From contig CAVWSB010000002.1 of assembly GCA_963757565.1 (NCBI GenBank), forward strand, positions 186,001-250,000: a stretch of 64,000 nt of DNA. The letters run 5' to 3'. The first letter of the stretch is position 1; the number at the start of each line of letters is the position of its first letter. The notes beneath the pieces were generated by a model. The model made no database searches. It had not been told where the DNA came from and was given only the letters and a program-made list of their open reading frames with translations. The DNA is from PALSA-894 sp963757565. Its GTDB lineage: Bacteria; Pseudomonadota; Alphaproteobacteria; Rhizobiales; Xanthobacteraceae. Shown here one piece after another: positions 54,556-64,000 of the stretch. A program made the position numbers and the translations under genes.

Positions 54556-57500
54556 CTAAGCCACCGCAAGGCCTGAAAGTTCGGCGTCGAGAAGGGCTTC
54601 GGGCAGGTCGGTCAGCAACGGGCCGGCGGTCCACACCAGCGCGGCGCGCACGGCGTGATTCGGGTAGAGCTTGCGCAGCACCGCGCGATAGAGCGCCAGT
54701 TGGCGGAGATAGGGCCGCGGGATGTCCTCGATCCGGCCCGGCACGCGGCGATCCGACTTGTAGTCGGCGATCAGCACATCCGACGCCGTGACGGCGAGGC
54801 GGTCCACCTGGCCGGAGACGCGTGCCTCGCGGCCGCCATAGGACACCAACCCGACAATCGGCACCTCGGCGTGCGAGCCCGGCGCGAACAGCGATGCAAA
54901 ACGTGCATCGTCGAGCAGCGCCATCACTTCGCCGATGAGTGCGTCCTGCTCGGCATCGTCGAAATCCTTCGCGCGTCCGAAAGGCTTGCGTGCGGCCTCG
55001 GCGCGCCGCCCGTGCGGCAGCGCCGGCAACGCCTGCAACAGCCGGTGCACGATGCGCCCGCGCGCAAGGCCGCGCGCATCGCCGATGCTTGCGCGCAGCG
55101 GTGCGGCGTCGCGCTCGGTGAGCGAGGGCGAAATCACCCGCAGGGCATTTTCGGCCGGCGCGTTGCGCGTCAGCCAGTCCGGAAGCTTTTCGTGCGGCGT
55201 CTCGACGGCACGTGCGGCGGCGCCGGTTTCGATCGCGCCCGACCTGCGCCAGCGCAACACGGTTCCGTCACCATCGTCCGCCAGCTCGGCAATCGCCTCC
55301 GGCTTCAGCGCGTCCGACACCAGTTCGTACCAGCAGCCCGGCGGCATGCGGTTCTGCCCGCGCGCGCCCGCGACCACCAGCCTGTCGGCGGCGCGCGTCA
55401 TCGCCACATAGAGCAGCCGGCGATACTCCTCCTCGGCGGCACGCACCGCCTCGGCACGCGCGGCCGCGACCGGCGCGATGTCGTCGGCCTTGCGCCCCGC
55501 CCACACGATGCGGGCCGGCGTATCGGGTGCGGCCTGCGCGACCGGAAGGCTCAGCAGGCGCGGCTCCTTCGGGCCCTTCGGCGGCGTCACGGTGTCGGCG
55601 AGGATCACGATCGGCGCTTCCAGACCCTTCGCGCCGTGCACCGTCATCACCCGCACCTCGTCGCGCGCGATGTCCATGTCGCGCTTCACCATCGTCTCGC
55701 CCGCGCGCAGCCAGGCGGCGAAGCCCTGCAGGGTGGGCGCTTCGGTCCGTTCATAGAGCAGTGCATGTTCGAGAAATTCGTCGAGCGCGTCGGCAGCCTC
55801 ATGCCCGAGCCGCGCGTAGAAGCGCGCGCGTCCGTGCTCCGGCCCGAGCAGCCGCGCATAGAACGCGAACGGCGAAAGGTGCCGCGCCCACTCGGCGTAG
55901 CGTTCGAGCCGCGCGTTCGCGTCCATGAATTCGAGGTCGGCGGCGCGTGCCCGCAACGCGGCGCGCAGCGAACCCTTGCGGCCATGCGCGAGCGCGAACA
56001 ACTGCTCCTCGGTCACGCCGAACAGCGGGCTTTTCAGCACGCTAGCCAAGCGCCAGATCGTCGTCCGGCAGCAGCAGCGCATCGGCGAGCGCCATCAGGT
56101 CCATCACGGCGATGTGCTCGGTCAGCATCAGCCGGTCGGCGCCCGCGACCGGAATGTCCAGCTTCCTTCAGCGCACGGATCACCGCCTCGAACAGCGCGC
56201 CGCGCTGGCGCACCAGCACCAGAATATCGCCCGGCCGCAAGGCGTGGCGCTGATCGCCGTCGCCGACCAGATCGCCGCGCGCGATCCAGTCTTTCACGGC
56301 GCGCGCGACTTTCGCGCGCGAGTTGCACGCGCGGGCTGCGTCTCGGAAGTTTCGTCGAACGGCTGCGTCCCAGCCCTCGATCTGCACCTTGTCGTCCGGC
56401 TCGATCAGCGGCCAAAGCTCGACCGTGCCGGGCGCGTTCGCCCGCACCGCCTCGTGCACGGTCGCGCCTTTCACCTCGGTCAGGCCCGCGTGCGCCTGCT
56501 CGCGTTTGAACACCTCATCGACCGCTTCGAGCACCAGCGGCGCGGAACGGAACGAGTGTCTGAACTGCACGTCCTCGAAGCGCAGCGCGGCGTTGCCGAA
56601 CCTCGCCTTGTAATGCTGCTTGTTCTGCTCGAACTGCGCGGGCCGCGCGCCCTGGAACGAGAAGATCGATTGCTTCTCGTCGCCGACCGCGAAGATCGAG
56701 CGGCGCACCTCGCGCGCGCCGTGGCCCGACCATGAACTCCGCGGTGAGCCGCCGCACGATCTCCCACTGCTTCGGGCTCGTGTCCTGCGCCTCGTCGATC
56801 AGCACATGATCGATGCCGAGATCGAGCTTATAGTGCACCCACTGGGCGCGGTCTTCGGTCAGCAGATTGAGCGTCTTGTCGATCAGGTCGTCGTAATCGA
56901 GCAGGCCGCGACGATCTTTCTCGGCGCGATAGCGTGTGATCACCTCGGCCGCGATGGTGACGAGCGCGCCCGTCCGCTCGCGCGTCTCGACCGCACGGCG
57001 GCGGGCGATCAGCGCGCACACGCGATCCTGTTCGGAGATGAGGCGCTCGAACAGCGCGCGATGATTGTCGCGGATCGCCTTGGTGACGATGTTCTTGCGC
57101 GGCTCAAGCTCCGCCGTGCAAAAGACCGACTGATAGGTGCGGATGCGATCATTGCCTTCGAGCAGCCGCAGCGAGTCGAAGCGTGCGGCGTGTTCCTTGT
57201 CGCCCTTCGATCCCTGCTCGAGTGCGGCGATCACCTCCGGATAGTCGCCCGGTGCGATCAGTGAATCCGCAAAGAACGCCGCCGCAATGCTCTCGCTCGT
57301 CTCGGCGGGGTCGACACCGAGCGCACGAGATAGCTCCCCAATTGCCGCCTCGACGCTCCCCGCGTGCGCGATCCAGGCGGAAATCTCGTCGCGCCGCCCG
57401 ATCGCCTCGACAATCATCTCGGAGAAGGTCTGGTCCGCCGACGCCGTGATGGCGGTCGCGAGCGCGCGCCCAAGCGCCGAGTCAGGATTAGCGCTTGCCT

Positions 57501-57999
57501 GCAGCAGCACGCTCATGCGCAGCCGGTCGATCAGTTCGGACTGCGTGCGCTCCTCCAGCACCTCGAAGCGCGCCGCGACGTCTGCCTCGAAGGGAAACTG
57601 GTGCAACAGCCGCGTGCAGAAGGCGTGGATCGTCTGCACCTTCAGGCCGCCCGGCGTGTCGAGCGCCTGCGCGAACAGCCGGCGCGCATGCGTGCGGCGG
57701 CGCGCATCCGGCCGGTGGCCTTCGATCTTGTGAATCTCTGCGTCGAGCGCGTCGTCGCTCAGCGGCGTCCATTTCGCGAGCGTGTCGAACACACGGTTCG
57801 CCATGTTGGCGGCGGCGGCCTTGGTGTAGGTGAGGCACAGGATCTTTTCCGGACTGGTGCCGCGCAGCAGCAGGCGGATCACGCGCTGCGCCAGCACGTG
57901 CGTCTTGCCCGAGCCCGCGTTCGCCGCGACCCATGCGGACGCCGCCGGGTCGGAAGCTTTGCGCTGCACATCGAGCAGGGCGGAGGGAATCGCGCTCAT
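54556..57999 (-). CDS. addA: Double-strand break repair helicase AddA (frameshifts)
   Basis: UvrD-like helicase and RecB-type nuclease of the AddAB complex, processing double-strand breaks for RecA. Starts MSAIPSALLDVQRKASDPAASAWVAANAGSGKTHVLAQRVIRLLL (Walker A, about residue 28); then LLDYDDLI, DHVLIDEAQDTSPKQWEIV (Walker B), FAVGDEKQSIFSFQGA, VMTVHGAKGLEAPIVILAD, YVAMTRAADRLVVAG and the nuclease part VDRLAVTASDVLIADYKSDR. Breaks near 56725, 56160 and 56047 need one base each. Corrected length is about 1150 residues. The ATG overlaps the addB stop. Confidence 0.93.
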
Positions 58000-60900
58000 C
58001 GCGGGATGTCCTCCTCGTCTTCGGCGCCGGCCGACCATTCCTTGATGCGCGCCAGATGATCGTAATCGCCGTAGCGCGTCTTCCACATCGGGCTGACCAG
58101 TGAGCGATAGGGCGTCGTCGCGTCCTCGAATTTCGCGATGATCACCTTCAGCCGCGCCAGCGCCTTGTCGGCGTGCTGGTCCTGCGTCAGCCCGTCGGTG
58201 AATTCGATCGACTTCAGTTCGCCCGCCGGCTCGCGCCCGCGCACCGACACATAGGCGAACTCGGAGAGTGATCCCGGCGACACATCCTTGAACGCGCCCT
58301 CACGCAGCATCGCGCCTTCGAGGGTGAGCTGCGGCGAAAGGCCGGTGCGCACCTGCCGCTCGGTCGGCACCGAGCCGGTCTTGTAGTCGAGGATGGCGTA
58401 ACGGCCGTCCGCCAGCCGCTCGATCCGGTCGGCGCGCGTGCCGAGCGTGAAGGTGCGTGCGCCGAGCGGCATTTTCAGCTCGCCCTTGATCTCGGCAAAG
58501 AGCGCCGCCGTGTTGGCGCGCCGCTTGGTTTCCCAGCCGACGAACCAGCGCGCGATGCGGATGAAGCGCGGCCACCAGAACGCGCGCGCCTCCGGATAAT
58601 CTTGCAGCACGGCGAATTTCTCCTCGCCGAGCTTCAGCAGTGCGGCGAGCGCATCGTTCGGGAGCCCTTCGGCATATTTTTCGGTGAAATCGCCGATCGC
58701 GCCGTGCATCACCGTGCCGCGGTCGCGCGCGCCCGGCGGGGTATCGACCGCATCGAGCGGGCGCAGGTCGAGGATGTGTTTGGCGTAGATGGTGTAGGGG
58801 TCGCGCAGCCAGTGCTCGATCTCGGTGACGCTGAGCCGCTCCGGACGCGCCTTGAGCGGCGGCGTTGGGCGCGGGCGCTTCACCGACGCAACGCGTTCGG
58901 CGCGGTCGATCTCGCGCGCGAGATCGAGATACCGCTCGCCGCGCATCAGCGCGCCCTTCCACGCTTCGCCCGCGACGGCGGCAAGCCGCTGCGTGAAGCG
59001 CGACGCGACCGTCGGCGCGCCGCCGAGCTTCGCGGCGCGGGTGAGGAACACCTCGGGCATGCCGATCAGTTGCGCGAAGTCGTGCGCCGACAAGCCGATG
59101 CGCCGTTCCGGCAGGTCGAGCCCGAGTTCGAGCCGCATCGGGCGCGACAGCCATGGATCGGTGCGCGTCTCGGGCGGCCACACGCCCTCGACCAGCGCGC
59201 CGAGCACGACCCGATCCACATGAATGAGGCGCGCCTCGATGGCGCCGAGGATACGCACGCGCGCGCCCGGCCGTCCGGCGCGGCGGCACACGCGATCCGA
59301 AATCGCGGTCTCGAACAGTTCGGCGTAGTCGCCGGGCGTGGCGGCAAAGCCGGCGTTCTGTTCCGCGATCCCGTCGAAGGCGCGCGCAAGCTCCGCGCCG
59401 TCGTCACCGGCAAACGCCATCGCGGCGCCCGTGTCGTCCGCCGACAGCGCGCGCAACGCGTCCGCATGAAGTGCTGCGAGCGCAGCGAATGACGTCGCCC
59501 GCGCGGTCTCGAACGGCGCCAGCGCGATACGCAGCAATTCCACCAGCGCCTGCGCGGCATCGAGATCGGCGGCGGAAATGCGCTTGCGCGGATCGGAGCC
59601 GTGCAGGTCGCCCCGGTTGGCGCGAAAGGTGACGAGTGCGTGCGCGAGACCGCCCGTGCCGCCGCGCGGGCGCGGCCCGCGCAGCACCGCCAGTTCCAGC
59701 GCGGCGATCGCGCGATGATGCCCACCTGCGGCCGCGCCGAGCCGGAAGCGCGCATGCTTGACGAGCGCCAGCAGCGTGACCGGCTCCAGCCCGCCGAGCG
59801 CGGCCAGCGCCACAAGCCGCGCGAACACGCCGGCCTCGGTGTCGGGCAGCGCGTCGCCGCCGGAGTCGTCCGCCTCGATGTTCCAGCGCAACAGGGCCGC
59901 TGCGACGCGGCGCGCCAGCGCGCGATCCGGCGTCACCAGCGCGGCGGTCTTGTTCTCGTGCACAGCCTCGCGCAGCGCGACCGCGATGGCGAGCGCCTCG
60001 TCCTCGGCGTTCGCGCCTTCGATCACGGTGATGGCTGCGAGCGCGGCGTCGCGCGCCGTCGCGTCGATGCGTTGCGCCCAATGCTCGGTCGCTTCGGGCG
60101 GACGCAGCGCCTCGGAGGTGAGTCGCTCGCGCGCACCGCTTGCGCCGAGCGCGGTCACTTCGCTGCGCGCGATCCCGATGCGGCGCAGCAGTCCGTGCAT
60201 CGCCAGTTGCGGATGGCCGAACGCAGGCGGATGCACCACGCGTCCGCCATCCTTCGCTTCGCCGATCAGCTCCCAGGTCGCGTCGTCGAGATCGGTATCG
60301 AGTCCGGGCAGCACCACGGCGCCGTGCGGCAGCTTCGCGATGGTGGCGAGCAGGCGCGCCGTCGCCGGCATCGAGCCGGTCGAGCCGGCGGCGATCACCG
60401 GCGCGGCATTCGCCGCAAGGCGGATGCGCTCGGCCTCGATCAGCAGGTCGCGCCGCGCTGCGGGCTCGATCGCGCCGCGCTCGTCGAGCAGCTTCGGCCA
60501 GTGCTCGCCCGCGATTTTCAAGAAATCGAGGGTCAGCTTCCAATAATGGTCGAGATTGTCCGGCACGAGGCCGTCGAGCCGCTCCCACGCGACCTGCCGT
60601 GTCGTCATGTCGTCGATCAGGCGCGCAAGCGCGTCGGCGAGCGCGAGCGCGGCGGCCGGGCGAGTGCACGATCAGCGGTGTCTCGCCCGGCTGCGGCTTC
60701 AGCTGCTCGGCCCATTGCAGCACGAGGCGCGCGAGCAGCATGCGGCGCTCAAGCCCGCCCAACTCCGGCGGCACGTCGAGGCCGGCCTCGCCGCTCGCGG
60801 CTTCGGCGAACGCCAGTTCGTCCTCGTCGATATCGCCGAGCGGCACGATGCGCGGCAGCACCGCGGCTGCGTCTTTTCCCAGCGCATCGAGAAACGCGTC

Positions 60901-61074
60901 GCGCGCCAGCACGCAGGCGCGGCGCGTGGGCAGGAACAGCGTCGCGTTCGCGAGCGCCAGCGGGTCGGCGGAGCCGGGAAATCCCGCGATCAGCTCGCCG
61001 CGCTTCAACGCGCCGATCAGCGTCGGCAGAAACGGTGCCGAGGCGGGAATCGTGAAGACGCGCGGGAGCGGCAT
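57996..61074 (-). CDS. addB: Double-strand break repair protein AddB (one frameshift)
   Basis: The AddB partner of AddA. Starts MPLPRVFTIPASAPFLPTLIGALKRGELIAGF, with TLFLPTRRACVLARDAFLDALGKDAAAVLPRIVPLGDIDEDE. After a break at about 60660 the rest reads in one frame from MTTRQVAWERLDGLVPDNLDHYWKLTLDFL. The C-terminal nuclease domain has GTVMHGAIGDF and YAILDYKTGSVPTERQV (DYKTG nuclease motif). Alphaproteobacterial AddB is about 1,000 residues, matching this. It is the first gene of addB-addA-trxA. Confidence 0.93.
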
Positions 61075-61124
61075 GGCGCCGTTATATAGGCGGTGTGGGC
61101 CGCTCCGTCATGCGGTGCGAAAAT

Positions 61125-61865
61125 TTACGCCACGCTCTCCAGGATCGCCGCTTCGGCCGCCTTGATGGCCTCGGGCGTGCCGACATGCATCCAGGTGCCT
61201 TCGAGCCGCAGGCCGTAGAGCCGGCCTGCTTCGGCCGCGCGATCGAACAGGCGATTGAGCGAGAATGCGCCCTTCGGCGCATCGGCGAACTGCGCCGGCG
61301 TCAGGATCGCGGCGCCCGCATAGACGAACGGCGCGACCTCGCGCTCGGCGCGGCGCGTCAGCCGCCCGTCAGGCGCCATGCCGAAATCGCCGCGCCCGTC
61401 ATAGCCGATGCTGGTCGCCGTCGAGGCGAGAAGCAGCAGCATGTCCATGCGCGCCGGATCGAACAGCGTGGCGAGCCGCGTCAGGTTCGGCGTCACGCCC
61501 TCGATCCAGAGCGTGTCGGAATTCATGTGGAAGAACGGCGCGCCGCCGAGCTTGGGCAGCGCCTTCACCACCCCGCCGCCGGTGTCGAGCAATTCGCCGC
61601 GCTCGTCCGAGATGACGATCTTCGGGCGCGTGCGGCCCCTCAGGTGCTGCTCGATCGTATCCGCCTTGTGGTGGACGTTGACCACCGCCTCGGTCACGCC
61701 TGCATCGCCGAGCCGGTCGAGCACATAATCGAGCAGCGCCTTGCCGGCGACCGGCACCAGCGGCTTTGGCAGCGTGTCGGTGAGCGGGCGCATGCGCGTG
61801 CCGAGGCCCGCGGCCAGCACCATGGCGCGGCTGATCGGCGTGCTGCTATTCGGGCGCGGGGACAT
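61125..61865 (-). CDS. murU: Nucleotidyltransferase, MurNAc-1-phosphate uridylyltransferase type
   Basis: A 246-residue sugar nucleotidyltransferase with AMVLAAGLGTRMRPLTDTLPKPLVPVAGKALLDYVLDRL (about residue 14) and FHMNSDTLWIEG. Similarity and its neighbour AmgK point to MurU, which makes UDP-MurNAc from MurNAc-1-phosphate in the fosfomycin-tolerant cell-wall recycling route; a mannose-1-phosphate guanylyltransferase is the alternative. It overlaps tsaE-amgK by 20 bp. Confidence 0.87.
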   Translation of the reverse strand: MSPRPNSSTPISRAMVLAAGLGTRMRPLTDTLPKPLVPVAGKALLDYVLDRLGDAGVTEAVVNVHHKADTIEQHLRGRTRPKIVISDERGELLDTGGGVVKALPKLGGAPFFHMNSDTLWIEGVTPNLTRLATLFDPARMDMLLLLASTATSIGYDGRGDFGMAPDGRLTRRAEREVAPFVYAGAAILTPAQFADAPKGAFSLNRLFDRAAEAGRLYGLRLEGTWMHVGTPEAIKAAEAAILESVA

Positions 61866-63381
61866 GCGTCTCGTACCAGGCTTTCAGGTCGGCCATTGCG
61901 GGGTGCATCAGGGCGCGGCGCAGGTAACGCCATATGCGCGGGATGTGACGCAGATATTGCGGCTTGCCGTCGCGCCGGTCGAGACGCGCGAAAATGCCGA
62001 GAATTTTCGTCGCCCGCTGCGCGCCAAGCGTGACGTAAAGCTCCACGAAGGCGTTGGTCGGGAAATCCGGATCGGCATCGAGTCGCGCCTTCACGTAGCG
62101 GCCGAGCAGCGCCACCTCCATGGTGTCCGGCACGTCGACGCGGGCGTCCTGCAACAGCGAGACGACATCGTAGGGCGCAGGCCCCATCAGGGCGTCCTGG
62201 AAATCAAGCAGACCGACACGAGCGATGCCGTCACGATCCGGCAACCAGAGCAGATTGGGCGAATGATAGTCGCGCAGCACCCACGTGGCCGGCGCGTCGT
62301 AGGCACGGCCGAGCGCGCTGCGCCACAGCGCGGTGAATTCGGTGCGCGCCGCCGCGGTCACGGCGCCGCCGCCACGATGAGGAATGTACCAGTCGAGCAG
62401 CAGTTCGGCCTCGATCAGGAAAGCGTCGATGTCGTAGGGCGGAATGCGATGGTCGACGCCGGGCGCGATGCCGAGCGAGCCGGGCAACGGTTCGCGATGC
62501 AGCGCGGCAAGCACGTCGACCGCAGCCGCATAGCGCTCCTCGATCGGCTCGGGCGGATCGCCTGTCACCATGACCTGCGTGCCGAGATCCTCCAGCAGCA
62601 CCAGCCCCTCGTCGAGCTCCGCCGCATGAATCAGCGGCGCCGAGAAGCCGCGTTCGCGCAGGCCGCGCGCGATCGCGACGAACGGCTTCACGTCCTCGGC
62701 GAGATGCGCAATCGCGCTGTAGGAAAGTCCGGCGCGTACCGGCGGGCCGTCCGGCCGGCGCGGCGCGTTCATCAGGATGTAGCTGCGGCCCTCCTGGGTC
62801 AGTCGCTCGTAGGCGCGGGTCGAGGCATCGCCCTGCACGTGGCTGCGCGGCGCGTCCCCCATTCCCTCCCTGACGAGGAAGTTGCGGATCGCCGCGAAGC
62901 GCTCCACGCGCGGCGCGAACACGCCATAGCCGGTGACTTCTGCGTTGCGCTGGTTCGGTCCGAGGTCCGGCGCGAGCGTGAATGCGATGTCGAGCCGGTC
63001 GATGGGCAGCACGTCGGCGGCGCGGTCCGGCCATTCGAGCAGCACCACGGCGTTCTCGGCGGCCTCGTCGACGCCGAGCTCGGCGAGTTCGCCCGCGTGC
63101 GTCACGCGATAAAGGTCGGCGTGCACCACGGTGAAGCGCGGCAGCGCATAGGTCTGCACCAGCGTGAAGGTCGGGCTCGGCACGTCCATCCGCTCGTCGG
63201 CCGCGAGGTGGCGGATCAGCGCGCGCGCGAACGCGGTCTTGCCGGCGCCGAGATCCCCCGACAGCGTCACGAGGTCTCCCGGCTTGAGAACGGAGGCGAT
63301 GTCGACCGCGAGCAGCCGCGTCGCCTGCTCGTTTGCAAGCGCGATCGAGAAGGCGGATGTGGGGGGCGGGGCGGCGAGCAT
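61846..63381 (-). CDS. Bifunctional TsaE / AmgK-type phosphotransferase
   Basis: A 511-residue fusion. N-terminal TsaE (about residues 1-155): Walker A LSGDLGAGKTAFARALIRHL, SPTFTLVQTY, HADLYRVTHAGELAELGVDE, LLEWPDRA; this ATPase supports t6A37 tRNA modification. C-terminal APH-like kinase (about 165-511): DASTRAYERL, catalytic VLRDYHSPNLLWL and VGLLDFQDALMGPAPYDVVSLLQD. The kinase resembles AmgK, the anomeric MurNAc/GlcNAc kinase, consistent with murU downstream. This fusion is typical of alphaproteobacteria. Confidence 0.94.
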   Translation of the reverse strand: MLAAPPPTSAFSIALANEQATRLLAVDIASVLKPGDLVTLSGDLGAGKTAFARALIRHLAADERMDVPSPTFTLVQTYALPRFTVVHADLYRVTHAGELAELGVDEAAENAVVLLEWPDRAADVLPIDRLDIAFTLAPDLGPNQRNAEVTGYGVFAPRVERFAAIRNFLVREGMGDAPRSHVQGDASTRAYERLTQEGRSYILMNAPRRPDGPPVRAGLSYSAIAHLAEDVKPFVAIARGLRERGFSAPLIHAAELDEGLVLLEDLGTQVMVTGDPPEPIEERYAAAVDVLAALHREPLPGSLGIAPGVDHRIPPYDIDAFLIEAELLLDWYIPHRGGGAVTAAARTEFTALWRSALGRAYDAPATWVLRDYHSPNLLWLPDRDGIARVGLLDFQDALMGPAPYDVVSLLQDARVDVPDTMEVALLGRYVKARLDADPDFPTNAFVELYVTLGAQRATKILGIFARLDRRDGKPQYLRHIPRIWRYLRRALMHPAMADLKAWYETHVPAPE

Positions 63382-63400
63382 CGGGAGCCTTCAGACTAGC

Positions 63401-64000
63401 CTACGCCGCCGCCTCCTGCCGCCCCTGCCGGAGCGGGAAAATGCAGGTAACGGTGGTTCCGCGGCCGACGGACGAATCGAGCTTCACCGTACCACCATGC
63501 AGTTCGACGAAGGAACGCACGATCGAAAGGCCGAGACCCGCGCCGCGATGCTCGGAACCGAGCGCGTGACTCTCGAACCGGTCGAACACGCGCTCGCTGA
63601 TCTCGGCCGGGATTCCGGGGCCGCGGTCCGTCACGCTGAAGACGACGGCGCCCTCGCGCCGTTCGACTGAAAGCCGCACGACCTCGCCGGCCGGCGAGAA
63701 GCTGATCGCGTTGGACAAGAGGTTGAACAGCACTTGCCGCACCCGGCGCTCGTCCGCCACGAAGCTGCCGATATCGTCGGCGGCGCGGACATCGAGAAGG
63801 ATCGCCCTCTCGACAATGCGGTCCTGCAGCCCGAGCGCGGCCGCGTCGATCGCGGTGCGGATATCGACCTCCTTCAGGTCGAGCGGCATCGCGCCTGCAT
63901 CGATCGTGGTGAGGTCGAGGATGTCGTTGATGATCGCGAGCAGCGCGCTCGACGACTTGTCGATCGAGTCGAGATAGTCGCGCTGCTTCTCGGTAATCGG
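63401..64000 (-). CDS. Sensor histidine kinase, C-terminal part (5' end outside window)
   Basis: The last 199 residues of a histidine kinase, open to the window edge. It begins in the second helix of the HisKA dimerisation domain (PITEKQRDYLDSIDKSSSALLAIINDILDLTTIDAGAM) and continues into the ATPase domain: N-box VRQVLFNLLSNAISFSP, G1 VTDRGPGIP, F-box and G2 GAGLGLSIVRSFVELHGG. The phosphorylated His lies outside. It follows tsaE-amgK on the same strand; relatives carry a PAS-containing kinase here. Confidence 0.93.
   Translation of the reverse strand, partial: PITEKQRDYLDSIDKSSSALLAIINDILDLTTIDAGAMPLDLKEVDIRTAIDAAALGLQDRIVERAILLDVRAADDIGSFVADERRVRQVLFNLLSNAISFSPAGEVVRLSVERREGAVVFSVTDRGPGIPAEISERVFDRFESHALGSEHRGAGLGLSIVRSFVELHGGTVKLDSSVGRGTTVTCIFPLRQGRQEAAA

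Noticed and set aside
61741..63399. Plus-strand 552-codon ORF opposite tsaE-amgK
   Set aside because: Antisense shadow; the minus-strand product has complete TsaE and APH motifs.

Overview
This looks like a chromosomal segment of a GC-rich alphaproteobacterium of the order Hyphomicrobiales (Rhizobiales), most like the Bradyrhizobium / Rhodopseudomonas / Xanthobacteraceae group. The evidence is the gene order (atpHAGDC convergent with rppH; proA-nadD-rsfS-rlmH-envC-ctpA; aroA-cmk-rpsA-sppA-ihfB-lapA-trpFBA-accD-folC-trxA-addAB), TIGR02300 next to tRNA-Ala, the TsaE-AmgK fusion, and many small palindromic intergenic repeats of the kind common in that group. No phage, plasmid, CRISPR array or rRNA operon is visible.

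Layout. 0-2 kb: end of a polar amino acid ABC importer (two permeases and an ATPase). 2-4.6 kb: small membrane and exported proteins and a TauE/SafE exporter. 4.9-9.9 kb: F1 ATP synthase operon atpHAGDC. 10.1-11.6 kb: two exported proteins of unknown role, one with an HExxH motif. 11.7-20.5 kb: a minus-strand housekeeping and envelope block, transcribed from proA through nadD, rsfS, rlmH, an EnvC-like LytM protein, CtpA and a YibQ-like divergent deacetylase to two RppH-type Nudix genes. 20.6-33 kb: small exported proteins, an EamA transporter, priA, xerC, DUF4337, an alpha-oxoamine synthase, an SDR and an MHYT-GGDEF-EAL cyclic-di-GMP protein. 33.1-33.8 kb: tRNA-Ala(GGC) and TIGR02300. 33.9-52.9 kb: the aroA-to-folC block. 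53-64 kb: an ATP-dependent ligase, trxA, addA/addB, murU, tsaE-amgK and the 3' part of a histidine kinase gene.

The conserved aroA-folC block carries four apparent cargo insertions: a putative nucleotidyltransferase pair between aroA and cmk, an MNT/HEPN pair between ocd and trpF, a DUF559 endonuclease gene enclosed by a perfect 46-bp inverted repeat between trpB and trpA, and an aromatic-catabolism-like trio (ABC binding protein, Rieske oxygenase, Gfo/Idh/MocA dehydrogenase) between trpA and accD. A tripartite-tricarboxylate (Bug-type) binding protein also sits between cmk and rpsA.

A major caution: genes from about 34.6 to 51.7 kb, plus atpD, atpC, addA and addB, contain many single-base indels that break otherwise well-conserved essential proteins, while 10-34 kb and 61-64 kb are clean. 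The insertions recur in similar contexts (for example GG read as GCG, and GACTC read as GAACTC). I read this as locally poor consensus sequence, not biology. Such genes are annotated across their full inferred extent, with approximate ends where a shift hides the stop codon.
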